From NCBI GenBank assembly GCA_916610825.1, contig OU744451.1, forward strand, positions 16,949,307 through 17,013,306: 64,000 bases of DNA, written 5' to 3'. Below are positions 1 to 12,969 of the stretch, in pieces (the stretch's first letter is position 1; each line of letters begins with the position of its first letter). This DNA comes from Haliclystus octoradiatus. Taxonomy: Eukaryota; Cnidaria; Staurozoa; Stauromedusae; Haliclystidae. Below the pieces are notes generated by a model. The model was given only the letters and a program-made list of their open reading frames with translations, was not told the origin of the DNA and ran no database searches. The position numbers were made by a program, and so were the translations under genes.

Positions 1-950
1 TCAATTTTACCACGTGTGATGTGTATGCAGGATAGACCTGATTGGGACTTTGCACTCATAAATCATGTTTGCGTTAACTTTAATACTGTAGTGGTAACAC
101 AGTGATGAAATACAAATAAACTTGTAGAAAAATCGTAAAGACATTGTCTTCTTCGATCATGGGTTTGTGACGACTTGGCATTCGACCTCGAAAGAGTAAG
201 CATCATTTTAACAGATGAACCCTTTGCGAGATTCTCGTGAAGATTTGAGGCTTGAAATGTGGGTATTAATCTTGTAACTGGTATTGTAGTTATTCTTCTG
301 TACGTTTCGAAAACTGCGTATCAATTCTCACTTTTTGTTATCACTGATCTATATAATAACTATATAATAATTGGATAGCTATATGTTGCTCGATTTTTGA
401 TGGTGCCATCTTAGATAGACCAATTTGTATCGAAAGCCGTTATAATTTATGCTAATTAATTTATGTTGGACTATTCCCCAGTCCTTCCACGTGTGTCAGC
501 GTTAGAAGAAATTGAGATGCTATAAAGCATACAGCTGTAAAATTTATGTTGGAAAGTAATGTTTACATTTACAAGTCTACAGTTTATGTCTTGTGTGATT
601 GAATAATAGTTTGAATCATCACAATATATCATTTCCCATTACCATTATCACTATTACCTAATGATTCAATTATTCATAAATTGTTGTCAATTTAAAATGT
701 GTAATCTGGCCAAACTATATAGCTGGACAACATAACAATTGATGACAATTATATCTAATCGAATTGAAAAGTGATTCAACTTGCGATAAAAAGTAAGCTA
801 GTATCATCAAAAACAGGTATATCAATTCAGGCTCTAGGAGATTTCTGCAAAATTGGTCTATCCAAAGACTTTCTCACGTTCTAATGGTTTCACTTTTCGA
901 GCCTTCAAAATAATGGGTTAGCCTACGTGAAGACTTACTGTTTTCCCTCT
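1..950. other. AT-rich stretch, no gene seen
   Basis: No ORF of note, no splice-consistent exon and no clear inverted or tandem repeat was found. It lies just beyond the 3' end of the minus-strand LINE fragment and may include that element's 3' untranslated part. No ShKT cysteine pattern was found on either strand. Confidence 0.4.
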
Positions 951-959
951 TCAAGCGTA

Positions 960-2351
960 TGGTCTGAGCAGCACAGATTTCAATTCATTGTTTATTTAAT
1001 TTTCAAGGTCTTCCTTGTTATTTGAGGACTATTGTGAAGTTGTGTCATCATCAGCAAAAAGAGTTACTTGGAATTTTGTTGAATTGGGTAAATCATTGAT
1101 GAAAATCAAGAATAATAGGGGCTGATAATACTACCTTGCGGTATTCCACAGCTTATTTCACGAAAATTAGATAAAGCTCCATCAATTAAAACTGCTTGCC
1201 TCCTATTAGACAGGTAATTGGTCATTCATTCAAATTCAGCCCCATGCAAACCATAAGAATTCAACCTTTGTAAAAGAATGTCATGAGAGGGTGCATCAAA
1301 AGCTTTTTTGATGTCGAGAAATGTATGGCACATTGATATTTTTAAGGTTTTGAAGAAAAATTATTGTTTAAAAACTTGAGTAAGCAACGACTTGTGGAAA
1401 AATATTTACTAAATCTGAATTGGTCATTAGAAAGGAAAATGGTGTTGAAATAGTTATACAATTGAAAATAAACAACCTTTTCTAAATTTTTTAAAAAAGT
1501 GCACAACAGTGAAATTGGTCTATAATTAGAAAGTTCTTTGTTGTTTCCTGATTAGAAAAGAGGTATTACTTTAGCAATTTTGAAAGAATCTGAAAAGTAG
1601 CCGGTGCGAAGGGAAATGTTCACGAGAAATGTTAATGGTTGGATTATAACATCTTTAACGTGTTTCAGCAATGAGCTAGATATCTCAGTACTGGACTTTG
1701 ATTTAAGATTGGACACATTTTTCTCCACAGCAAATTGAGTAACATGTTTGATTTTGAATGAATTACCATCGTTTTTTGGGAGAAATTGTGCCAAATTAGA
1801 AGATTCTGGAAAACGATTTGTAAGGGATTTTCCAACGTTGATAAACAAATTGTTGGAACGCTTAGCAACCTCAAGATTTTGTTTTTGTTTCTGCCAAGGA
1901 TTTCATTTATGGCCTTACAAATCGACTTGATGTTGTTTTTGTTTTCATCATAGAAATTGTTCCAATATATAGTCTTGCTTTTTCTGATCAATTTGTAATA
2001 CAATTTTTTGCATGAATCATAGAGTGCCTTTGCATTGATATATTTTGTTCTGATCCATTTGTTGTATAAAAACTGTCTTCTCTTGCGAGAGATGAGCAAA
2101 CAAGTGTTAACCAGGGGGTTTAGCCTGTGCTTTCTCCTATCAGAAGGCTTATTGGTCACAGGACAAGCAGTTTCAAGACAAGGGTTGATGCTAGACTCAA
2201 ATTTTGGAAAATAATTAATTGTTGTGTCGGGTAAATACCAATCACACAGAGAAAGCAAATACTTGAAATGTGCCATGTTATTTGGACCCATAGCATGAAA
2301 AGATATTTTCTGCGTAAGTACTGTAATTGCCAATTGATATAAAAAGGGCAA
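960..2351 (-). mobile_element. Decayed LINE (CR1/L2/Jockey type) reverse transcriptase fragment
   Basis: On the minus strand this is the part of LINE ORF2 from the linker before the reverse transcriptase to the catalytic motif. Seen in order: a basic linker region (about 2330-1900), a segment ending VIPLF (about 1850-1552), FLDIKKAFD near 1310, a CGIPQGSIISP motif near 1140 and the catalytic FADD near 1045-1060. The pieces lie in different frames, with an in-frame TGA replacing the tryptophan expected before the MTNYLSNRRQ segment. The copy is therefore dead, and neither an endonuclease domain nor an intact 3' end is visible. The motif order is that of the CR1/L2/Jockey group of non-LTR elements; the exact clade cannot be fixed by eye. 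Confidence 0.8.
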
Positions 2352-2718
2352 AAATGACCATAAATATCAGATGTAAATTATGTAATTGTAGTGAACTAAT
2401 TTATATCTGCAATAAATTAGGGACGAAAAAGTTGTTGCTTGCTTTGTTTTCTCGGGCACAGAATTTATAAGACGAATGAATCGCTTGTTTACTTTAGAAT
2501 TTTGCGAGGGAACTTGCCAGCGTTCACTATGAGAAATAGTGAACGATTGAGCAACCAATCAGAATGCAAATCATCGAATAGTACCCTAGTCGGTTTCGAC
2601 TAATAATATATATTAATAATCACTTGGAAAAAACTTGTATCGTGATTGGTGGATTTGTACCACGTGTTTAGCAGTTATGTCAAGAAAACCCACGAAATTC
2701 CATGGCAACCCCTAAAAG

Positions 2719-2774
2719 CGTGCAGGTATAGGTCTATACCCACACGTGTGCGGTTATAGACATATACCTGCACG
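2719..2774. repeat. Near-perfect 56-bp palindrome
   Basis: The left arm starts cgtgcaggtataggtctata and the right arm is its inverse with one mismatch, around the short centre acacgtgt. It would form a strong hairpin. It may be the core of a small MITE or a foldback; no flanking duplication was identified. Confidence 0.6.
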
Positions 2775-3456
2775 GTTTTAGCCAAACAACTAGAACACAT
2801 GTTTTGAAAATGGCGACTAGCTGCGACATATTGAATATTTTTTCATAAAATCAACTTGAATGTATACTCTGTAATTGAAAATTCAATTGAGAAATTAAAA
2901 AAGTAACAACTTGGAATTTGCTATATTCAGATGTAACTTTTACTATATATTTCTAATATTGCAAACATATAGAATTCTTCGCGTTATCTTTTTAAATGAT
3001 ATTCATAACAATTTCATTCAAATTGCATTTTATAAAAAATCAATGACCCAATAAATTAGCCAAAACAAATCATAGTTGTAGTGAAATTGATTCCAGGCAA
3101 AGGTTATGTTACATGATTATTAAAATTATTACATCACCCTTTGTTAACCATATAAAAACAAGGGTCATATTCGTCTCGTCAAAAACTTAAACATCCATGT
3201 TTACATTCATGTCACAAGTCACAGCGCTTTTGTATGTTTTGGAATTTTCAAATTAAAGAGTGTAACTTTTTTGCTCTAAAATAAAAAAGGTAACAACAGA
3301 GCACGACTAAATGTATTGTACGAATTGGTATGAATTCCGGTACGAATTTGAATGAAAAAGCAAGGACGAAAAGAAATTCAATTCGATTGATGTGCAGGCT
3401 TACAATTGGCTGGATGTTTTCGATTTCCAAAAATGGCACCTCCTAGTGAAGCCATA
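2775..3456. other. AT-rich stretch, no gene seen
   Basis: Low-complexity AT-rich DNA. The short ORFs here have no recognisable domain, and no ShKT-type exon was found although the lone signal-peptide exon at 4249-4336 points this way. Confidence 0.35.
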
Positions 3457-3615
3457 CTGTAAAAATTTCTATCATGACGAGTGAGCGCGATAATGATTAT
3501 CGAACATTTGTTCGTACGAACGTGATATTCGAAAATCGTTTCGTTGTTAAGGACAAACGTGCGATAGTTGTGGTGATCTGATCGGGCTCACTCGTCGTGA
3601 TAGAAATTTTCACAG
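3457..3615. mobile_element. Short MITE-like inverted-repeat element
   Basis: About 159 bp bounded by an inverted repeat of about 35 bp. The left arm reads ctgtaaaaatttctatcatg and the inverse of the right arm is the same with a few changes, continuing through the GACGAGTGAGC segment. No coding content, and no target-site duplication was pinned down. Confidence 0.6.
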
Positions 3616-4248
3616 AAGGACGTCATTTAACTTTCATTCTTCGTTTTTCAAGATTTGAAAATCTCATTTTTCCAAATGCTTATTTCTCAAAAAATATTTA
3701 TCCATTTATCGAAAACTTTGTTAATTAAGTAATCAAGTCACTTAATTAGTACAACAAATAAAAAATTAAAAAGTTTAAAAAATTTAAAAATTAAAAAAAA
3801 AAATTATTTCTGATTTTTTATGAGTTGACCCTATTAGCAGTGATCTACGAGAACCGCTATCGAAATAGTAAAAAAACCCTATACCAAAAACTGAAACAGA
3901 AATGGATGTACATTAATCGAAGATGCTTTTGGAGTTCAATGAATTTTTGATTAATTTTCAACATATATAACGTTGTATAACGCGTATACCCGGAAACAAC
4001 TCAGTATAATTATTTCCGAATCATTATTAATCATTTCGAAAGTGAATTCTGAATGATTATGCTACTTACGAATTGACCTAACACATGTTGTACTAATAAA
4101 TCAAACAGTTAATTATATTGAGTGCAGAGAAGAGTAGCGTACACATATGAATACGAAAGTGATTATAATTACATGTAGATACATATTTCTAATAATGTCG
4201 TTCAATGTCTAACTCGTCCCTAGTAATATGAATTTATGAGTTACTTAC
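3616..4248. other. AT-rich stretch, no gene seen
   Basis: Includes an A/T-only tract near 3760-3805. It would be intron 1 of the gene starting with the signal exon at 4336, if that gene continues beyond the left edge. No second exon was found here. Confidence 0.35.
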
Positions 4249-4336
4249 CTAATTTACCATACACTGATCCTTGGAATGCATGGATTGTTGCAAACAAGGA
4301 TACACAAAACGCGAAGGCAATCACAATGTGTGTCAT
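4249..4336 (-). CDS. Lone signal-peptide exon of a B-type ShKT gene
   Basis: On the minus strand an ATG at 4336 opens 29 codons encoding a signal peptide (MTHIVIAFAFCVSLFATIHA then FQGSVYGKL). The exon ends at a strong donor (AG/GTAAGTAA) in phase 1. The hydrophobic core with AFC followed by a short F-x-T-x-x-H stretch resembles exon 1 of gene B (17296-17389), and length and intron phase agree. This is therefore probably exon 1 of a further paralogue. No ShKT exon follows on this strand between 4248 and 1; the rest of the gene either lies left of the window beyond a long intron or has been lost. Nothing here shows that it is still expressed. Confidence 0.6.
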
Positions 4337-4339
4337 GTT

Positions 4340-5400
4340 TGTAGCCTCTATAGGATATAGAAAGATAATCAGAGTATCAATGTATCATCTCTTGGTTATG
4401 AGATTGCAGTATATCGTATAAACATCCCGGATAAACATTTATGGCGCTTACTATTGTATGAATGTATTTGTTGTCAAATATTATAGAATAGTTACACTCT
4501 AGGAATTAAAGGCCTGAAAGAAGCCGGGCTATAATTTCGGAATAAATTACGCGAGTACGTGCAAATTACGGGTAACCCTAAATGCAATATTAATATCGAT
4601 ATGCTACTAGTTTGTAAACACTTTATTCCTCTAAGAACCTAGCAAAAAAAAACAATAATAATTTATCTATGGCAGAATATATAAATTAATGTTTCTAAAG
4701 CGTATTTTCCAATGCATAAGTATATCATAATGTGAATTTACCATTACAGCTCATCATACTTACCAAGAAATATATAATTGAAATCGATGATATATGAAAA
4801 CACAATGTTTAACGTCTACCGAATTATGAATAATTGTAAGAATGATTTTGAAAATGTTCAAAATTCCAGTTTGAATCCCTGTGGTGACCTATAGTATAGT
4901 ATCTTGCCTATCATACTTACACACATCATAGTGTGTGATTGCTTTGAACATTGTCTATATGATGGATAACAAAATAACTAAAGGATAATATGGAGATATC
5001 CATAACAACAGATATATCATACTGTAGTAGCAAATGTTAATGACTGATTCTTGCGTTTATCCATTATTAACACTGCCAACAACAAATTCCATGAAAGTGT
5101 TAAAGAACCCACTCAAATTTTTTAAGCCATTAAATATTTGAAAACCATGTAAACATCCATGATATAAAAATGTGAAAATGCATTAAAGACGCCTTGAAAA
5201 CGCAATGAAATCTCACTATTTTTTTCATGGTTTTGGGTCAGTAGTGTAAATCAATGTAATTAGCTCTGCATTTATGGCTTCGAGCATTATTAAAATAGCA
5301 AGGAATACAAAGTATTTTTACATTAACAACAGATATATATATAGTTATTGATTACAGAATTTTGCATACTGTAGCTATTGTATAGATATTGATACATACA
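4340..5400. other. AT-rich spacer before the tandem duplication
   Basis: No gene seen. Near its right end (5343 and 5399) a short motif, agttattgat, occurs twice; the second copy is the left breakpoint of the 12.7 kb duplication. Confidence 0.4.
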
Positions 5401-6899
5401 GTTATTGATAATAGAATATTCTATATATGATTATTGAAATACATTAGTACTAGCATTATCTCTAATTCAATAGTATGTTGATTGGGAGAATGAATGGTTA
5501 GTTAAAATATATTTTGTAATTAGTGTATATAATTATTCACGATTTGATTCCATGTTAGCAATTTATGTTTTGTCTTTATTATATAACAATTTTTACAATA
5601 GTAGTATTTCTAAATATATTGATTATGACTAAGAAAGATATCAGAATGATGGCTTGTGAAAATGAAATATGAAATACAGGCTTGATGATTAAAATGGTTA
5701 ATTGGAACAGGTATAGCAGCCAACCAACAAACCTTTGGGATTGTAACTCTCCATGATAAGTTGCTTCAATGATTTTAAAAATGATTTTTTTGAAAATTTA
5801 ATGTTGAATGAACTCAAATAGTAACATGCAGCCATTCCAGAGAGAGAAAAACTTGTATGCCGGTAGGCGTTGTAAATAATCTGTTCTAACAAAGGGTACA
5901 CAAAATTTATTTTGCTGTCGATTTACATTTTTCGTAGTCAGTTTGAAAACATTTATCAAGAGAATTGGACAAGTTTGATAAATACTTGTGTGTAGAAAAG
6001 ACACAACTCGTAATAAATAAAGATCTTTCAGTTTCAAAATTTTATAAGTTTTCATTAGTGGTTCAGTGTGTGCATATTGAACTTGGACCCACAAAGTATC
6101 CGAATGCATCTTTTATGGGACAGCAGACACTCTTGAATATGATGAATGTTGCCTGTTGGGATATCAATGATAAACATACCTTATCGTCGTAAATAAGATG
6201 ATAACGCAGCCCTATTGCCTATTGTCAATATTTGCTGAGAAATATCCCTGGATGATCGATTTCGATCAAACAATATGATAACATTTTTTAAAGAAGAACT
6301 AGATTGTTTGTGGTAACTGTGCTAATTAGTAAGGTTCAAGCTTGCACAAGAATTACACTTTTGAAAGGTAAGGAATATTTTAGATAATATCATGCCTATT
6401 CGTATAAAGTTAAACATTTGTAGACGTATATTCCTTCTTTTAGGAATACTTTTATAATGCTTCATTTGACCTTTTGTCCATTCAAAATTAGCTAAATTGA
6501 ATCTTGAATCATTTAAAATATTCAAAATACTTGTTGCTGGTGTTCAAATCTTCCTCGGCCCCTGCTAAATCTGAGGAAAAAAGGAATTACGACTCTCTTT
6601 ATACTCTTATATATGTAAAGAGAGAGATTTTTTCTTTGGATAATATAAGAATTCTAATCTATCATCCACATAGTGTTCTTAGACGACTGGTTACTTCTTT
6701 TATTGTTAGAATAAGATCACATTTTTTTCCTTCGCTCACAACGAAAATGAACTGATGTTGTCGGACCTCCGCGATTCAGCGTATGTTAGTTAGACTGTAT
6801 ATAGACTATAGCACACTGAGATGCTATCTTCATCTCTTTCCCTTCCCTTTCACATTCTAATTGTTCTGTTCTTTTTTTCACGCCTTGAAGACACCGGTC
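5401..6899. other. Upstream region of ShKT gene A
   Basis: Short overlapping ORFs on both strands (for example minus 5798-6109) have no recognisable domain. They are identical in unit 2 only because the whole segment is identical, so that identity is not evidence of coding. The promoter of gene A should lie here, but no core element was identified with confidence. Confidence 0.4.
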
Positions 6900-8418
6900 A
6901 TGGGATCGAAATACAACAGAAAATTGATACTGCTTTTCATAGCCTGCAGCATATTGATAGCTGAAGCCGATGATCAACTTACTGACTACGCGTCACTACA
7001 CTTACAGCTAAGTATGATATAAAGTACTCACGCATGTTTCGATGTATAATTTAATCTTCGAACTGTTTATGTAAGATTTTTATGAACGAATGTGATAAAG
7101 TAATCTACTTTTTATGCAAGAATTGATGGCCAAAACCAGAAATGTCATAGTTATGTAGCGTATTTACTGGGGAGAACTAAGAAAAGCTTGTCAATACTCC
7201 GTGTGCTATTCAACGTTCAACGGTCATTTATAGTGTAATAAAAGAGATATAATTCCAGCCGATCCGAAATAACTGGTGAAAGTAAGAAGGTTGTAAATGA
7301 TCAAATAAATGAATTTTGTTTTCTTTCTGACTGTGTATATATGATTATCGATAATAGATTACACTCGCTAATTAATTCCATTTTGAGTTTCCAATTTATG
7401 TAATTTTTTCATATTTCGTAGACAATGATGGCGGAAAATGCATTGATCAATTATTCCAAGGTATTTGTTTAATGAAGAAAAGTGTGGGAAATTGTCGGAA
7501 AAATGCAGACTACATGAGCAAAAATTGCCGAAAAACATGCAGAATGTGTAGAGGTACTTTAATGCTTTTTAATTTATGATGATTACAGCAAGTTGATATT
7601 ATGCTATACCAGTAACCAAGAATATTATTTGTCTCCAAAATCTAAAATACATTGTGATAAAAATTATTTGCTAAATATTAGGTCTACATTGTTCTCCTGA
7701 AGGGTTACCTCTACGCCGATAAAGTATTTCCTCTCTGGATCGCCATGGATAGTCTCTGCCACATAAAGACTCTTGATCGTTTCTCATTTGTTTTTTTAAT
7801 GATCAGTTTTCCAACTTTATTGATAAAGCGCTTGCCCTTTTCTCTAATGGCTCCTGCAGTTTCTGCTACTATTGCATGAAATTCATATCTTTTTAGGAGT
7901 TTTGAAGAAATATTTATAGATAAAGCCACAGTAATTGAAATTTGTATATATGTCTCTTTCTCTATTCTAAACAAAAGTTTTCTGCAGTCATTTCTAAGCG
8001 ATGTTGTACTGCTATGTAGAGCCAAAACTATTGCAAATCAAAACACTAGAAACCACCTGGCTATAAAAAAATCAGTGCTTTTAGCTAAAACAAGAACTTA
8101 TAGCATTCTATACTCAAGAACATCTTTTAGGAATCAAAGTTCCATGTGTACTTTAACAATGCATTCTATTCAATTCACTTATCAAATCAATATAATCAAT
8201 CCATCTATACATCAATTCATGTGTAAACAAGAACCAAATTAAACAACAACAACATGTATATATACAGTTTTCTATTGTTCTTGTAATTAATTATATTTTT
8301 AGATGCAAGCTGCTTTGATGCCAAAACTTATTGTAAAAGTTTTTCAAGTATTGGATATTGTGGACGAGACAGCGCACTGATGACGGCAAACTGTCAAAAA
8401 ACATGTAAACTTTGCTGA
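6900..8418 (+). CDS. ShKT gene A: secreted two-ShKT-domain protein (3 exons)
   Basis: Exons 6900-7011, 7422-7553 and 8303-8418 give about 119 residues. Exon 1 encodes a signal peptide (MGSKYNRKLILLFIACSILI then AEADD). Exons 2 and 3 each encode one six-cysteine ShKT domain: C-x8-C-x8-C-x10-C-x3-C-x2-C (starts CIDQLFQGIC) and C-x6-C-x8-C-x10-C-x3-C-x2-C (starts CFDAKTYC, ends CKLC then TGA). Both introns are phase 1 with GT..AG ends (AA/GTATGA, GTAG/AC; AG/GTACTT, TTTTTAG/AT). ShKT domains form three disulfides and occur in secreted peptides and enzyme tails. The Lys-Tyr pair used by sea-anemone ShK to plug potassium channels is not at the matching positions, so channel block should not be assumed. 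An AATAAA lies at 8707-8712. The gene looks whole; its function is unknown. Confidence 0.85.
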
Positions 8419-8712
8419 ATAATGAGCATATGCTTGGATGCAGTCTTGATCAGGGATATAAAATTTGAAATGTTTAATTTTAATAATAGAGAGGGAATTA
8501 TTGTAAAATGTACATGATAGGAGAAACTTTGAAAACGGATATTTGTAATTTACAATCTTATCTGTATTAACAATTACAATTAGCAACATCTTATGATAAT
8601 TTTGACAACACCTATAGTATAGTATATAGACAAACAAATATTTAATACTCCTATATGAGAATATAATATATTAATGAGAGAGGATATTGATAACTGTTTT
8701 TTTCAAAATAAA

Positions 8713-9746
8713 TCCATTGACGAACGCATTGTCGACATCAAACGTAAAATCAATGCTAAAACGTGTTGACTTGTTTATGTTTTACAGTTTTACCCATATA
8801 CTAGTACATAGAGGGAAGTATAAATTTCAAAATATTTCAAAAGGAAGATTCACAAGGCCGTTTGTGGGCTTCAAACGTGTTTTCTATCAATTAAGTTTAA
8901 TAAGAACATCATCATGTTAACACTACACATGTCATTAATAAAAATGATGCACAATATGCTAACACAGCGTATATACTTCAAAAATCCCGCAGAACTCATG
9001 TCGAATGATGAATGTCGATTATAATATCTAAACCTCACGTGGGATACCTTCACCTATTGCAATCAGTAATAGCAACATAACATTTGAGTTTGGTAAAAAC
9101 AAACTTCACAATTAGTACTTTTCCCATGTTCCTGAAGTAGGATGTTGTTTGGATGAATGTTCAATTCAGAGTCCGTTTCCTCGGCACAAAGTGTAGAGAT
9201 ATGTCTGAAATGTCATAATAGTACCCTTAATCTAAGGATTTTATGATAAAAGCATCCGACTTTGCCAGGGGTCCAACTTTACTCCATGCCATATTTCCTT
9301 TGAATCGATATACTTATTTTACCGCCAATATCTATACTATCACAGATGAAATAGACATGATAGTTTGAACACAGATAGAAATTGCATGTATATATTCTCT
9401 GGAGATACGTTGTTGATATAATAGATCATTTGATTTGAAACTCGATTGCCTATCACTGATCCCGAATATTAATGGATTATTGTAAATCAGGAAGAAGTCA
9501 TCACATAATATTGATATGACATCAAAAAACACAGAGATAAGTTACATTTTTTGACGAATCGTGCCAATTTGTGAAATTAATGACGTTAAACTTTGCCCAA
9601 TGGTAACTAATAATCAACATACGTTTCTTGCTACAGTCGTTTAAATAAGGATTATAAATGGAATAAGAACTGATAATAACTGAAAAGTCATCTAACTTAT
9701 TTATTTCTATTAATATACATATTTTCTAAATTGATGTATGGTTGAA
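8713..9746. other. AT-rich spacer, no gene seen
   Basis: Downstream of gene A. Short ORFs only, none recognised. It is identical to its copy in unit 2 up to 9681; the first difference I noticed between the units is at 9682. Confidence 0.4.
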
Positions 9747-10162
9747 ATACATACATACATACATACATACATACATACATACATACATACATACATACAT
9801 ACATACATACATACATACATACATACATACATACATACATACATACATACATACATACATACATACATACATACATACATACATACATACATACATACAT
9901 ACATACATACATACATACATACATACATACATACATACATACATACATACATACATACATACATACATACATACATACATACATACATACATACATACAT
10001 ACATACATACATACATACATACATACATACATACATACATACATACATACATACATACATACATACATACATACATACATACATACATACATACATACAT
10101 ACATACATACATACATACATACATACATACATACATACATACATACATACACACATACATAA
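9747..10162. repeat. (CATA)n microsatellite, about 101 units
   Basis: A pure tetranucleotide run from 9747 to 10150, ending in a short CACA interruption. It opens long artificial reading frames in several frames on both strands. The same array in unit 2 has about 45 units, a difference of exactly 56 units (224 bp). Confidence 0.98.
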
Positions 10163-12206
10163 TACCTTCTAGCCTTTTGAAACTAAACGTTCATAATTAT
10201 TCGTGAATTCTTTCGAAGTAGCCTGAATTGTAATTCTCAAAAACGCAACTCGCAGTTCAAATGTGCACGAATGCAAAGAATGTATAGTATCATATTCAGC
10301 AATTTTAAATTGAAAACTAGATATGTTGATGTGATTGTGGTTGACCGAAAATATGTCAGATATTTATTAACAGAATGCAAGTGTTATATACCGCACAGTG
10401 CAGCACATATCAGCAATCGATCCATTATTATTGGCGCGCATTGAGATAAAAGATTAATACAATTTCCTTGAGTTGTGTTAGAGATAATGATTTCAAAAAG
10501 GATTAACTCCTGATCAATATATCAAATGCATTGAAAATATCCGACACTTTGTGCCATGCATGATTCTCTAGCTAAAATAATTTATAAGAGAATAAAGAGG
10601 ATAATATTTCCCAGAAAGCAATGGTTTTTCCACAATCAAGAGACCACACACTTGTCTTCAGTGCTAGAAAAATGTCTCATTCAAGTAGAAATTATGTTCT
10701 GAAATTGTTGATTTTTTGTAAAAATAATTCTCAAATGAAGAACATATATCTCTAGAATATCATAACTTTTGCTGTGTGAAATGAACTTAAAATTACACAT
10801 TTAGCGAAATTTATCTCTACTTATGCACATACCAATTGAAGGCTAAACCTTTTACATGTATTATAATTCTATTAATTATAATTCGCAGTTTACATCCGAT
10901 GATATTTAAAAATAAAAAAGGATTCGAATTTATCAACTTCAGCTACCCGGCCCAAACTACTAAGAGATAATTCAACGTACAAAGCTTCTTTTATTTTTTA
11001 TTGGACGTCTCAGCTATGTTGTTGCTGTTGTTGCTGTTGTTGCTGTTTTCCTCAGCGACATTTGGGTCATTTGAAGGCGTTTTTCACCAAGAAATAATTT
11101 CCAGATCGAAGAAATAATTGTGCCATTGTTTTTTTCATGTCGGGTTCTACTACATTTGTAAAGATAGTCTGGGGGTTTATTCCCACTTTAACTATTTATA
11201 ATTGGGAAAAAGGTGGTTAACCTTTTTAACTTTAATAAAAAAAGTAACTTGTCGAGATGCTTTATTCTATTCATATATTCCGTGGTGTAATTACTTTCTC
11301 CTAAATTGAGCAACAATTGTGTTTTCTCAAGAAAACTATTGCATCAAAGCGTTACCGTATCAGGGTCAACAAATGTTCAGCTATCTTAAAAAAAAATATA
11401 TTCCTAACTTCAAACTGTAGACACACACAGTCCCACAACAAAATCCCATTTGACATGTAAATCTCCCGGGGGCGGGGGTACCTTATTAATTTTTTGACGG
11501 TGTGTGCTGTTTCAAAAAATAAAGGAAAACAGTAAAATTTTACAGCAAATAAAAATGAAGACCCTGAAATGTTATGCTTTTATGAGCAAAACAAAGAAAA
11601 TGTTCTAAAATTTTTGAAAATCTCTGAATTGACACAGTAAAATTTCACAAGAATCTGGAGAATTCTCCCCTTAAAAATGGCAATGTATGGAAATATGGAT
11701 TTTAGCCTCTAGACATTGATATTGTATAATATATTAGGTGAACAATATATTAAACACGTATATACAAAAATGAGTTTTAAAATCTAAATACAATTTTGTA
11801 TATATGATTAAATAATTAATATTTACAGCATTTAGGAATCTTTACAAAACTGTATTTAAATTAAGAAACAGAATACCACACCACTTTGAATTAAACTTAT
11901 CCAAAGTTAAATGAAGTCCATAGCACCCAATTATCAAACAAAAACATTGTGTTCTTGTGATTAATCAAAATTTGAGTATTTACACGCAGCTATATATAGG
12001 AAGAAATTACTAACATGTTTAGCTCCGAGTTATTACATGTATACATGAATTACAATTCGATTCGAAAGTAAAAAGGTTTTGTATATGATCAGTGAGTTCA
12101 ACAAAATTAGATCACACTCCAATGCCACAATCTGTAAGTCAACTCAAAAAACACATTAAAAGCACACTAATTAGTTAGGATTACAAATATAATACTAATT
12201 ACATTA
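10163..12206. other. Spacer, no gene seen
   Basis: AT-rich. A short (GTTGCT)-type run at about 11020-11048 is 18 bp longer here than in unit 2. This stretch, especially 10880-11080, contains the densest differences between the two units. Confidence 0.45.
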
Positions 12207-12966
12207 GGCCTGGATTATACAGCGCGCTTTCGTTTACAGTAAATTGAAAGTTGGCTCGCTGCGCCCGTCTAACTTGACACGGCTCGCTGTCATTAGCACG
12301 GCGCGCTCCAAATCGAAAGCTCGCATAGGAAGAGCGTGCTTTCACTTGAAGGCGAACTTTCATTTCGACATTCCAGGGATTCCTCTTACCATATTTGGTA
12401 AAAACCGGGGGTTGATGTCGAGAAAGAAATGTCTAGCCTCTTTTTCTCGGCCGTTGCCTAGATACAGTTCTGTTTTGCAAATAAACAGATGAATAAACAT
12501 TGATTTTCTTTCGAATTATAATCGAAATCCACAAAATAATAATAGGGAAACTACTCAGAGCATCTGTACTTCTCAATTGAAGAGGAGAAAACTTTCAAAT
12601 AGTATTAATTAGACACGGTTATATATATATGCTCTGCAGATTAGATATAAGCCACTGTCTTGTATTTGTAGGACCATGGTAGGTTAAAAAACTATCATTG
12701 TACGATAATCACAACTATTTGATGGCGAATTGTGATAAAAATCACTTTTTGAAGCAATAAATTTATTTCACGAAAAGCGTATACTTGTCAATCAAAAGTC
12801 TTGTGAGATATTTTCTTACACGTCATCTTGTAATTCAAAGGAAGTTTTTACACAACTTTTGAGGACGGCTCGCTGTATAACTAGACATTTTCAAAAGCGC
12901 GCGCCTTCAAATGAAAGCGCGCTCAAAAGCACGGCACGCTCGAAAGCGCGCTGTATAATCCAGGCC
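12207..12966. mobile_element. PIF/Harbinger-type MITE (unit 1)
   Basis: 760 bp with terminal inverted repeats starting GGCCTGGATTATACAGCGCG on both ends and a 3-bp TTA target-site duplication at 12204-12206 and 12967-12969. The ends are far richer in GC than the surroundings because of repeated GCGCGCTTTC-like words. No transposase is present, so it is non-autonomous. The TTA duplication is typical of PIF/Harbinger. It occupies the same site in unit 2. Confidence 0.85.
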
Positions 12967-12969
12967 TTA

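Noticed and set aside
6900-8418. Assigning gene A as a potassium-channel blocker
   Set aside because: ShKT domains occur in many secreted proteins, and the Lys-Tyr pair of ShK is not at the equivalent positions in either domain.
9697-10206. Long ORFs of repeated MYVC or IHTY residues on both strands (also 22699-22952)
   Set aside because: They are the (CATA)n microsatellite read in every frame; no start context, splice site or domain supports a protein.
12244-12492. 82-codon ORF (84 codons at 25012-25266) on plus
   Set aside because: It lies wholly inside the Harbinger-type MITE and starts in its GC-rich terminal repeats; no domain.
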